Below, in pieces: positions 1 through 7,589 of a DNA stretch of 12,500 nt. The notes beneath the pieces were generated by a model that was given only the letters and a program-made list of their open reading frames with translations, was not told where the DNA came from and searched no databases. The DNA is from Actinidia chinensis. Its lineage: Eukaryota > Streptophyta > Magnoliopsida > Ericales > Actinidiaceae. Within the stretch, counting starts at the first letter, position 1, and each line of letters starts with the position of its first letter. The DNA is taken from contig CM018914.1 in the NCBI GenBank assembly GCA_009663005.1, forward strand, positions 10,535,819 to 10,548,318, written 5' to 3'. The position numbers and the translations under genes are program-made.

Positions 1-127
1 GATTAGAGTAACGAAGACACGGACGACACCATGGAAGAAGATCTTCCCATGGGAACTATTCACTAAAGCAGACGAGTCGTAGCCGATTTGAGCAACTAAG
101 TTTCCACCATGAGCTGTGAAACCAAAA
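1..127. other. Unassigned sequence left of integrase remnant
   Basis: I found no reading frame or motif here that I recognise. By position it should encode the integrase catalytic core of the same old element, because recognisable integrase sequence starts at 128. However, the expected residues around the second Asp and the Glu of the DDE triad are not readable in any frame. It may be rearranged or foreign sequence. Confidence 0.4.
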
Positions 128-390
128 TTGCCAAAATTCTTGTGGGATTATCAGACCACACCGCGGAGAGCAACGAACGAAATGCCTTACTCTTTAGATT
201 TTGGTTTCAAAGTTGTAATACCATTGGAGGTCGGTTGCCCACAATACGGACCAAGCGTATAACGCCAGCCATAATGAAGAAGTCTTAGCTTGAAAAACGA
301 CTAGCTAAGACATACAACCGGAAGGTCTAGCACAGAAAACTCGTAGCGGAAACTTTGGAATTCAAACAACCAGAGAAGTTCCTAACATGA
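128..390 (+). pseudogene. Integrase C-terminal remnant, Tat-like Ty3/gypsy pol
   Basis: This is a fragment of the pol polyprotein covering the end of the integrase core and the region behind it, which would have helped insert retrotransposon cDNA. From 128 the frame reads LPKFLWDYQTTPRRATNEMP and then YSLDFGFKVVIPLEVG, matching the plant gypsy pattern 'LPxxLWxYRTTxRxxTGxTPYSLxFGxEAVxPxE'. Single missing bases shift the frame near 235 (before LPTIRTK) and near 255 (before AYNASHNEEVLA). A third frame resumes at 298 with RLAKTYNRKV and ends at TGA 388-390. Between 290 and 298 the family normally has a few dozen residues more, so an internal deletion is likely. An in-frame TAG at 328-330 sits where a Gln is common. 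The sequence matches the non-chromodomain (Tat/Athila) branch better than the chromovirus further right, so I take it as a separate, older element. Product identity is well supported; lineage is inferred. Confidence 0.8.
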
Positions 391-828
391 AAATGTAATT
401 TTTCTAACTGAGCTGGTATTTACCTCAAACACACTTGTCAAACACACTTATCCTAACTTTTTACTTAAAAGATTCTGTTTCTCATTGTTATTAAAACTAA
501 ACATTTTCCTTAAGAACTTATAAGAAATTGCTCACTTTGAATTTTTTTGATTTACTTTATTTTCAAAAAACAATATGTGTTGGGAAAGAACTCTGCACTT
601 ACTCAAGCACGAGCTTGATACCACTTGAAAAATGCGGGCATGGCCATAGAACCACCAAGCATTTGGCTTGATCATTACAAGACAAACTCAAAGAAAAGCA
701 CTATGCGCTAGGAGCATGCCAAAAACAACAGATCCTCACTAAGGCATGCTTAACTTGTTTAAACGAGTTGTGCCAAGTAAGAAAAAGACCCCATCCTTAC
801 AACTTGCTCGAGTAGCTGTAACATTAGG
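391..828. other. AT-rich non-coding stretch after integrase
   Basis: No ORF with recognisable content lies on either strand. The part from about 480 to 580 is very AT-rich with T and A runs. From about 590 to 828 the base composition is more even but has no motif I can name. It sits between pol and the tandem array, where Tat-type elements carry a long untranslated region. Confidence 0.5.
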
Positions 829-1290
829 GAAGAGATTGCCGAACTGTATGTGAGTTTCGAGTTCTGTCCCTTAAGGTTTACCTAAGTACACTTGGCAAGA
901 ATTTCAATGAAGTGCTAGCTAGACTTTACGTGAGTTCCGAGCTATGTCTTGTGAATATTGCATAAGCATACTTAGCGAAACTTTTTCAAGGAAGAGTCAT
1001 CCGAATTGTATACGAGTTCCGAAATCTGTCCCTTGAGGTTAGCTTAAGTACACTTAGCAAATATTTTAAGGAAGAGTTAGCCGAACTCTATGCGAGCTCC
1101 CAACCCTGTCTTGTGAATAATGCCAAGTATGCTTAGTAAAAATTTTTGGGAGGAGTTAGCCAAATTCTATACGAATTTCGAGCTCCGTCCCTCGAGATTT
1201 TCCTAAGTACACAATAAAAATTTAAAGGAAGAGTTAGCCGAACTCTACGTGAGTTCTGAACTCTGTCTTGTGAATATTGCCTAAAGTGAA
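829..1290. repeat. Tandem array, six ~80-bp units in alternating A/B forms
   Basis: Units begin at 829, 909, 991, 1071, 1150 and 1228, each opening with a GAAGAG-like hexamer followed by a CCGAACT-like stretch. Lengths are 80, 82, 80, 79 and 78, plus a partial last unit of about 63. The units are of two kinds in strict alternation. Units 1, 3 and 5 contain CTGTCCCTT(A/G)AGG and TAAGTACAC. Units 2, 4 and 6 contain TGTCTTGTGAATA and, in 2 and 4, a (G/A)CATACTTAG or TATGCTTAG form. The true period is therefore about 160 bp, amplified three times. Tandem repeats between pol and the 3' LTR are described for Tat-lineage elements such as Retand, and the position fits. No coding role is seen. Confidence 0.88.
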
Positions 1291-1426
1291 TTCAGACAAT
1301 ATGAATAAGCGAAAACATGCATGCGGCAAATATCACGCAAATGAGCTACAAAAAGACAGATCATTTATTACAAAAAGGTTGAAGATTGTTCAATGTACAA
1401 AAGCTAGTTTAAAAGAATGAAAACTA
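1291..1426. other. Short spacer between tandem array and antisense ORF
   Basis: AT-rich spacer with no recognised motif. For the antisense gene that ends at 1427 this would be the 3' untranslated region. I saw no strong polyadenylation signal that I would single out. Confidence 0.4.
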
Positions 1427-2714
1427 TTACAAATCTAGGGACAAGTTGGGAGAAGCCCCTTGGACAGCTACACCATCCTCTGCTCTTATTGTGCCATCCT
1501 TTGTTGCTGCTGCACCGTCTTTCGCTGCTTCTATTGTTTCCTGACCGAGCTCACTAGCCACCTCAGGGCTCTTCTTCGGGATCTCGTCTGCCTTCTCTTC
1601 CAACATTTCTTCCTCATTAAAATCGGGCAGCACAGGTGGAGAATAGGCTTAAGGGGGGTCTATCGACTCGATTAGGGGGGAGTTGCCTTCCAAGCGGGTG
1701 TTCAAGGGGGACACTACTCCTTCAAGCAAGACAACCAACCATCCTGGAAGATACCAGGGCAAAGATTGGCTAGCTGCTTGTCATAATTGTCGCCGGCTCA
1801 GTTAATCCCCCGGTTGTACACACGTTTGTAGACAGGGCTGCTGGCACCTTCTCGAGTTCCACTAGTTGTTCCAGGGCTTTTTCTAGCTGCTTTTGGATGG
1901 TGTCTACCTCCCCCCAAGCTTTAAAAATGGCGGCGTTGCTAGCATCTCTCTCCTGTACAACAACAGTGAGCTCTATCCTGGCCTTCTCAGCAGTATGTGA
2001 GTCCATCCTGACCTATTTCTCCAGAGAGTTTATCTTCTTTTTGGATTCTTGATCTCAGCAAATTGCTCCTTCATCCACTTTAAGATGGTGAAAGCTCTCT
2101 AGAGGCTCTGCAAATCAACAACAAGAAATTGTCAAGTTTTGAAAAAGTTAAAAGAAGGAGATCAAAAGGTAACTGACGTTGAGGCGCTTACTTAGACTTG
2201 CTGCATCACAAGAAGGTCGCTAATTTCTTTTGAGCCCTCTTCTACGAGATCGGTGATATCCTTCGGCGGCATGACTGCATGCGCAAGGGTTAAATTGGTG
2301 TCATGGACTTTGGTAGAATTAGCTACCGTCACCTGTTTGCCAAGCTTAGCTATGGAGAACTTAGGCTTCCAAAGCTCGGCATTCCCACTCAAAGAAGGGA
2401 GGCAGGCTGAACTTGTACCCACCATTTTCTTCTTGGACTTTTTGGAAGGGCCCACCGGAAGCTCTTTCCCCTTGCGTTTGAGAGGGCACTTCAATGAACT
2501 CAATTCGACCCCTTCCTTAGTAGATAATGCTAAAACTGGATCAGGAGCTGGCAATGGCACCTGACTAATAAAGGAGCATCTATTGTAAGAGGGTCGACAA
2601 CCAGTGTAGACTTCTTATAACCCAAGGTCCTGAATCTTCCCATGTTAATCTCGCCTGAGCTTGCGTCTATATTGTAGGCTTCCCTGAAGGAATGAACTAT
2701 CACAACCTCTCCCG
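1427..2714 (-). pseudogene. Antisense accessory ORF of Tat-like element, spliced, broken by insertion
   Basis: A reverse-strand protein gene of unknown function, of the kind often annotated in plants as 'putative plant transposon protein'. In reading order: a frame open from the insertion edge (EVVIVHSFREAYNIDA, GRFRTLGYKKSTLVVDPLTI); a frameshift near 2560; a 2560-2195 block with a basic, probably nuclear-targeting patch (LKRKGKELPVGPSKKSKKK) and the end ITDLVEEGSKEISDLLVMQQ; an 84-bp intron (2191-2108); a helical stretch (RAFTILKWMKEQFAEIK); a coiled coil (about 2006-1830, rich in E, K, Q and L); a conserved block IFQDGWLSCLKE; and a Glu-rich tail with YSPPVLPDFNEEEMLEEKAD, closing at a stop at 1427. 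There are at least three frameshifts and five in-frame stops. The 5' part of the gene is cut off at 2714 by the chromovirus. Its antisense position downstream of pol fits the extra ORFs known in Grande/Retand-type elements. The chain of matching blocks is seen directly; lineage and role are inferred. Confidence 0.72.
2108..2191 (-). other. Putative 84-bp GT-AG intron in antisense ORF
   Basis: On the minus strand the donor GTAAGC starts at 2191 and the acceptor TTTGCAG ends at 2108. The intervening 84 bases are T-rich with pyrimidine runs before the acceptor, as in short plant introns. Removing it joins the frame of LLVMQQV directly, in phase 0, to the frame of SL-x-RAFTILKW, giving a continuous helical segment apart from two stop codons at the join (2194-2192 and 2101-2099) that each look like a mutated Gln codon. 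Splicing is inferred; there is no transcript evidence. Confidence 0.62.
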
Positions 2715-2751
2715 TGTAATTTTTTATAAACTAATTGAATCTGTGTTCTTT

Positions 2752-2782
2752 GCGCCGAAAGGCGCCGAAAGAGGCGCCGAAA
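2752..2782 (+). repeat. Triplicated GCGCCGAAA motif in 5' LTR
   Basis: GCGCCGAAA occurs at 2752, 2762 and 2774. The 3' LTR has only one full copy (about 10859) followed by a degenerate one. It lies about 75-105 bases upstream of the TATA box, where promoter elements would be expected. Its reverse complement resembles E2F-type sites but does not match their consensus exactly. Confidence 0.6.
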
Positions 2783-2856
2783 GAAAAAAAAAAGAAAAAA
2801 AAAATAATAAAATAATAAAATAATATATTTATATATTAAATATACCTTATCAAATC

Positions 2857-2864
2857 TATAAATA
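2857..2864 (+). promoter_or_regulatory. TATA box of 5' LTR
   Basis: TATAAATA inside CTATAAATAG, an excellent plant TATA box, is kept unchanged at the matching place in the 3' LTR. A purine-rich GA tract starts about 25-30 bases downstream, near where transcription would begin, so the U3/R border is probably close to 2890. Promoter activity is inferred from position and sequence. Confidence 0.7.
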
Positions 2865-3491
2865 GGAGAGGTAGAAGGCTCGGATTAAGGAAGAGGGAAA
2901 GAAAGAGAAGAGAGAGAGAGAAGAAATGAGAGAACTTATATGGGAGTGTTAAGTTTTGATCACGACAGATAGGGGTGCATATCAACGGTGAGATGACCGT
3001 TGATCACTGCAAAATTTTAGTATGAGATCATGGAAGCCTGAATCTTCATATCGAACGGATGTCAAATTCTAATTTGAGGTAAGGGGGTAGTTTGTTTGGG
3101 TTTTACTTTGGGTTTGTTGTTAATAGCTTATATAAAGTCATGAGACATTATTTTTTTTGTATAAACTTGAAATGGAAAATTTAGTTTGGATGAGCATAAT
3201 TTATTTTATTCGAAAATTGAAAGATAGAAATGTTAGAAATTGTATTTTAAAATTATTTTGATTTATATCAGAATTTATTGTCAAATTAATACTCATAATA
3301 TTATAAAAAATATTTGACACAATTGGGGGTTGATAAAGTGATTTTTATGTTCCTGTGAAAGTGTTGTTAACTACAAAAATTCAAACAGACCTGACCTTGG
3401 GTTTAGAAATAGATTTGGAATTGAGAATGAGAATTGTTTGGAATGACACCCTAAAATAAGTACCGGAATTAGATGGCTTAAGTAAGCACAG

Positions 3492-3830
3492 AATAAAGTC
3501 CTAGATGGCAACGATACGGAGGAAAGTCATAGGCCCCCGGTGAAAATCCGGAAAGTTGACAAATAAAGTCCTAGATGGCACGATACGGAGGGAATGTCAT
3601 AGCCCAGTTGACAGTCCAAAATTTACAAAATGAAAGTCCCTGTGACAACGATACGAGGGAATGGCATAGCCCCCTGAAAGTCGAAAATGACAAAATGAAG
3701 TCCTAGATGGCCAACGATATCGGATGGATGTCATAGCCCACGTGAAAGTCCGTGAAGTTGCAAATAAAAGCCTAGATAGCAACGATACAGAGGAATAATC
3801 ATAGCCCACGGTGACATTCCGGAAAGTTGG
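3492..3830 (+). repeat. Five-unit ~68-bp tandem array in 5' LTR
   Basis: Units start at about 3492, 3562, 3629, 3694 and 3763 (lengths 70, 67, 65, 69, 68). Each has the core AGTCCTAGATGGCAACGATA, then GGAGGGAATGTCATAGCCC and a GTGAAAGTCC-like end. Several units begin AATAAA. The same array in the 3' LTR has six units. An antisense frame that stays open across it is a by-product of the repetition, not a gene. Confidence 0.88.
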
Positions 3831-4343
3831 AGGGTGTTTATCTCACGTTCTTAGTGCATAATAAGATTGGTTAGGTATTGGTCTAATGTGTTATTCTAAT
3901 TATTGGGTAATGCCTTGTGAGAAAAGTTACATTTATTTGGAAACCTTGTTGATTTCGAGAACTCACGGATTGAAATCAAAGTATATTTTGATCATAAATG
4001 AAATCATACTTTATTGGCATCATGGTTTTCATAGTATAGTTATGTATCATGGTTTTGGGGCTGGAAGGACAAGTCCATTGTTAAATGTTTTTCAAGGTTA
4101 ACTTCACCCTTTACTATAAAACAATATTTTCAGGTACCGAGGGTTATCTGAGTCTTGAGGCATGTGGATGCCAGTTGTGGCTGTTTATTTGATAAACATA
4201 TTTAAAGTGGTAATTAGATGTGTATATTATTTCCGCATTCGTGATGTAATGACAGTGGTAATGGTCATTTTTTTATTTGACTTTTCTGCATGTGAGTTGT
4301 TTGCTTACGTGGCCTGGTCTTGTTTTACCGGGGCGTGACAACA

Positions 4344-4361
4344 TGGTATCAGAGCTCTAGG
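4344..4361 (+). other. Primer-binding site, initiator tRNA-Met
   Basis: TGGTATCAGAGCTCTAGG begins directly after the LTR's terminal CA. TGGTATCAGAGC is complementary to the 3' end of plant initiator tRNA-Met, the usual primer for minus-strand DNA synthesis in plant gypsy elements. It fixes the 3' border of the 5' LTR. The leader from 4362 to 4569 has no coding sequence that I recognise. Confidence 0.93.
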
Positions 4362-4492
4362 TTCGAATACTATGAGCCGTGGGAATGTTAGCCCACATTG
4401 GTTTAACGTTTAGTAGTGAGAGGGGTACGTTCGTGCTATCTATGTGATAGAGATAACATTACATATATGCTACATGTTATTAAATTGCTTAA

Positions 4493-6856
4493 TTGTATAG
4501 CAAATGTTATGACTTAAATCATAAATGAGTATTATTATCTTTTGTTTTTTTTGTGGCCTTGTGTAGAATATGCCCACGCAACACGAGAGGTCGTGCGAAG
4601 TCACTTACGGAGCTCGTGGGGCACGGGACCACGCGGCTTTCGTACAGATCTAGATGAGGGAATGATCACCAAGAGTCGTGATGGGAGGACGGGCAAGTGC
4701 TCCTAAGAAAATGTAGTGAAAAGGTTTGAGGTGCTCCGCCTACGTTTTAGGTGCGCCGCATTTAATGCAAGGATGTTCCACCGCCCATTGAGCAAGTGGT
4801 GAGAACCACTGTGCAAACTGTGCAGTGCCAGTTAGAACGACAGAAAGTAGGGCTACCACAGCCATGAGCCTTATCTTTACAACTACGTCCACCAACGTTC
4901 AAGGATAATTGGATCCTTTAGTTGCGAAAGATTGGCTTGAACAGTTAGCAAAGAGCGTTGGATACATCTTGGTGCTGAGCAGACTTGAGGGTGTTTGTTT
5001 TCATCCTATCAACTGCAGGGGGATGCCTCCAATGGTGGAAACCATGGGAGGAATGAGCAAAGAAGTGGGAGCCTTTTAAGAAAGCTTTCCTGGGATCAGT
5101 ATTTTCCGGTACACCGCTAAGGAGCGGCATTGAGAATGAATTATTAATTTGGTTCAAGGGAGCAATGACTGTGGCTCAATCTGAGGCCAAGTGTTACTAG
5201 CTTGTCAATATTGCCAAGCTTTGTATCACAGAAGGGAGAAAGCAAAACATTTTATGTGGGGGCTTAGGTCCGTCCATAAGGAATAGATTGCCCTGAAATT
5301 TGATCAAAGTTTACTCTACTATGGTTAGCGCGGCGGCGCTCCGAGGAGACTTTGGAATGAGACTAGAATTCAAAATCCTCAGTCACAGCGTGAGGGAACT
5401 AGCAGTCAGTCGGAGGGACGTTCTTTTAATAAGCCAAGGAAGCTATACTGCACAGCAACATATCTTACGAGGTCCTTTACCCGCCACATCTGTTATATCT
5501 CGGGCCAACCTCTCGAAGAGGGCCGATTTGTTTTGGTTGTCCTCACCGGGTCATCGTGTTTATGGACTGCCCACTGAGGGTCAGCGCGCAGTCACAGTCA
5601 TGGGGGACAATCTCACATCCAGGCACAGTACAATCACTAGTCCTGGGGCACACCTACCTGCTATCGGTGTTGTTATAGCATGTTATGCTTACTCATAAAT
5701 TGAGTATGTTACTTTTGTTTTTTTTGTGGCATTGTGTAGAATATGCCACCACTCAAACGATAGGTCGTGCGAATCACTACGGGAGCTCGTGGGCACGTGA
5801 CCACGCGGGGCTCGTAGGATCTAGATGAGGGAGATGATCACCAAGAGTCTTTGAGGGAGGAAGGGCAAGTGCCCTATAGAAAATGTAGGAATGTTTGTAG
5901 GTGCTCCGCCTACGATTTTAGGTGCGCCGAATTTATGCAGGACGTGTTTCACCGCCATTGAGCAGTGGTAGAAACACTGTGCAAACTGCAAGTGCCAGTT
6001 AGAACGACGAAAGTAGGCTTACCACCCATGAAGGCCTTTCTCACTACGTCCACCACGTTCAGAGGGAGAATGGGATCCGTAGTTTGCGAAAGATTGGGCT
6101 TGAACCAGTTACAAAGAGCGTTGGATACATCTTGGTGACTGAGGAGACTTGAGGGTGTTGTTTGGGGCATCCTATCAACTGCAGGGGGATGCCCTCCAAT
6201 GGTGGAGACCATGGAGGAAGTGATAGCAAAGAAGTGTGGAGCCTTTTAGAGAAAGCTTTCCTGGATCAGTATTTTACGGACACAGCTAAGGAGCATTGCG
6301 AATGGAATTTATTAATTTGGTTCAAGGGGCATGACTGTGGCTCAATATGAAGCCAAGTTTACTAGCTTGTCAAGATTTTGCCAAAGCATGTGTATCAACA
6401 TAAAATAAGAGAAAGCAAAACAGTTTTGTGGGGGGCTTAGGCCGTCCATAAGGAATAAGATTGCCGGAATTTATCAAAGTTTACTCGACTATGGTTAGCG
6501 CGGCGGCAGCCATCGAGGAGACTTTGGAATAGACTAGGAAATTTCACAATCTAAGTCATCAGCGTGAAGGGGAAACTAGCAGTCGTCGGAGGGACGTTCT
6601 GGGTGTTTAGAATCCAAGGACTATACTGGCACAGGCAAAGTATCTTACGAAGGTCTTTACCCGCCACATCTGTTTTATATCATCGGGCAACATCTCGAAG
6701 AGGGCCGATTTGTTTTGGTTGTCCATCAACCGTGTCATCGTGTTACTGGCTGCCCCACTGAGGTCAGCAGGCGGCAGTCACAGCAGGGGTACAATCTCAC
6801 TCCCGGCACAGGGACAATCAACTAGTCATGGGGCCACCTACCTGCTATCCGTGTGG
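4493..6856 (+). repeat. Direct tandem duplication of leader plus gag (two ~1.18-kb copies)
   Basis: Copy 1 spans about 4493-5670 and copy 2 about 5671-6856, head to tail with no spacer. Matching landmarks include TTTTGTTTTTTTTGTGGC (about 4540 and 5714), the gag ATG (4570 and 5743), GGTGCTCCGCCTACG (about 4730 and 5900), CTATCAACTGCAGGGGGATG (about 5008 and 6173), and ATGGTTAGCGCGGCGGC (about 5320 and 6490). The junction at 5660-5680 passes from gag linker sequence (CCTACCTGCTATCGGTGT) straight back into leader sequence (TTATAGCA), with only a few shared bases. The copies differ mainly by one-base indels and few substitutions. This is either a recent internal duplication or an assembly fault. 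Confidence 0.9.
4570..5670 (+). pseudogene. gag: gag, first (truncated) copy
   Basis: The capsid/nucleocapsid polyprotein that would form the virus-like particle and bind the element's RNA. The ATG at 4570 follows a T-rich leader, and the same ATG is kept in the second copy. Readable blocks across frames are DWLEQLAKSVGYILV (about 4930), LIKVYSTMVSAAA (about 5300), TAQQHILRG (about 5450), and a degenerate CCHC zinc knuckle around 5525-5575 (CFGC, then PGHRVYG). The copy stops at 5670, before the protease, where the duplicated leader begins. It has many frameshifts and an in-frame stop in the capsid part (KEVGAF*). Similar blocks recur, one break apart, in the second copy. Family assignment is secure; as read, no full Gag could be made. 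Confidence 0.85.
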
Positions 6857-7065
6857 TTAGGTGGGGCATATTATTCGACAGTGCATGCAAAGGGAGAATA
6901 GTCAGGGAGCTAGGGATCGCAACCACCCTATTGGTCATCAGGCCTCAAGATCCACTCCAGCCTTTACATCAGCACCGACTTTCATATCAATCCCGACCCC
7001 AGGCCTGTAGCTCAGTAGGGTCAGAGGATGCAGGACGGTTTTTTTTTACGCTAATAAATCACAGC
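5743..7065 (+). pseudogene. gag: gag, second copy, continuous with pol
   Basis: The same polyprotein as the copy before it, but continuing into the protease, so this is the copy in the normal gag-pol arrangement. Readable blocks: AFLDQYFTDTAKEHCEWN (about 6250-6310), MTVAQYEAKFTSL after frame correction (about 6330-6370), IKVYSTMVSAAA (about 6474-6510), and a zinc knuckle at about 6707-6757 whose CFGC and later HR...C residues lie in different frames because of missing bases. A Ser/Thr/Pro-rich linker (about 6930-7010, SSTPAFTSAPTF-like) follows, as usual before the protease. Single-base indels break the frame every 30-80 bases. Confidence 0.85.
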
Positions 7066-7089
7066 GGGACCGGTCAGGGATAGCTGGAC

Positions 7090-7480
7090 GGCAGGAGCAG
7101 CAATTGGATACCTCGTTGTACGAGGTACTGTACTCATGTTTATACGAGGGCTCGTGTCGCATCGACACAAGAGCATCACTTCATTCATTGCTTCATCATT
7201 CTTTGGCAATTGGATTTGAAGGTTGATGATATTAGATTCAGTGTTCTTATGTTCGACACTCAATGTGAGGTAGGACACCTTGCGGCGGCGGTTGTAGATC
7301 TTGCGAGATTAAAATCAGTGATAGCGTTTCGTGTTTGACTTCAATTGTGTTAGACATGACGAGTTTTGATATAATCCTGGGTATGGATTGGTTGACGCGG
7401 CTATGGTTCCATGATAGACTGTGTCCTACACCGTGTTACCTTTTGTACACCCAGGGAGATCGCTTTCCATTTATGGGAAA
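7090..7480 (+). pseudogene. pol: Aspartic protease domain of pol
   Basis: A retropepsin-like protease that would act as a dimer to cut Gag-Pol. The active-site Asp lies in IDT (ATCGACACA, 7161-7169), followed after a frameshift by TSFIASSFF, matching the chromovirus pattern 'IDTGASHSFI'. The end of the domain is clear: TSFDIILGMDWL, with LGMDWL at 7377-7394, the conserved hydrophobic-Gly motif of this family. The catalytic Asp is present, but the frame changes at least four times, so no intact protease is encoded. An A-rich run at 7536-7553, in the linker before RT, breaks the frame again. Confidence 0.85.
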
Positions 7481-7589
7481 TCGAGGTATTGGTTTTTGTC
7501 CTTTTGTCTACTAATGTGTCGTAGGCAAGGGGAGTAAAAAAAAAGAAAAAAAATTTTCTTTTCTCGGCCGTGCTTGGGTCGTGAGGGTA

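Larger units (their letters stand above)
2715..4343 (+). repeat. 5' LTR of chromovirus (1629 bp)
   Basis: It begins TGTAAT at 2715 and ends ...GACAACA at 4343, immediately before the PBS, so it has the usual TG...CA ends. The left edge is set by where the similarity to the 3' LTR copy at 10811 starts; to the left of both the sequences differ. Inside, in order: a triplicated GCGCCGAAA motif, an A-rich run (about 2782-2850), a TATA box, a GA-rich leader (about 2887-2935), an AT-rich middle, a five-unit tandem array, and a tail with the GGGGCGTGACA that is typical of plant chromovirus LTR ends. It would supply promoter and polyadenylation signals. Differences from the 3' LTR are mostly single-base indels. 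Confidence 0.92.

Noticed and set aside
1460..1675. Plus-strand Cys-rich open frame, and a similar one at 2253-2564
   Set aside because: Shadows of the minus-strand accessory gene, which has the sensible composition and motif blocks.
2782..2850. Poly(A) tail of a LINE or SINE
   Set aside because: The A-rich run is inside the LTR, upstream of its TATA box, and is present at the same place in the 3' LTR.
3597..3809. Minus-strand open frame in the 5' LTR (and its partner at 11833-12051 in the 3' LTR)
   Set aside because: Both lie exactly over the 68-bp tandem arrays and repeat the same short peptide pattern. They are open because the repeat is, and have no protein features of their own.
3492..3830. 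CRISPR-like regular repeats
   Set aside because: Units are contiguous tandem repeats without unique spacers, inside an LTR of a plant element.
3886..4101. Open frame of 71 codons within the 5' LTR
   Set aside because: Lies in U5/R LTR sequence, is not kept in the matching part of the 3' LTR, and matches no family.
5300..5698. 132-codon open frame read as one gene
   Set aside because: It strings together pieces of gag in changing frames and ends in the duplicated leader. It is part of the broken first gag copy, not a separate gene.
7051..7278. Minus-strand open frame over the protease
   Set aside because: Antisense of the protease domain, whose IDT and LGMDWL motifs are clear on the + strand.
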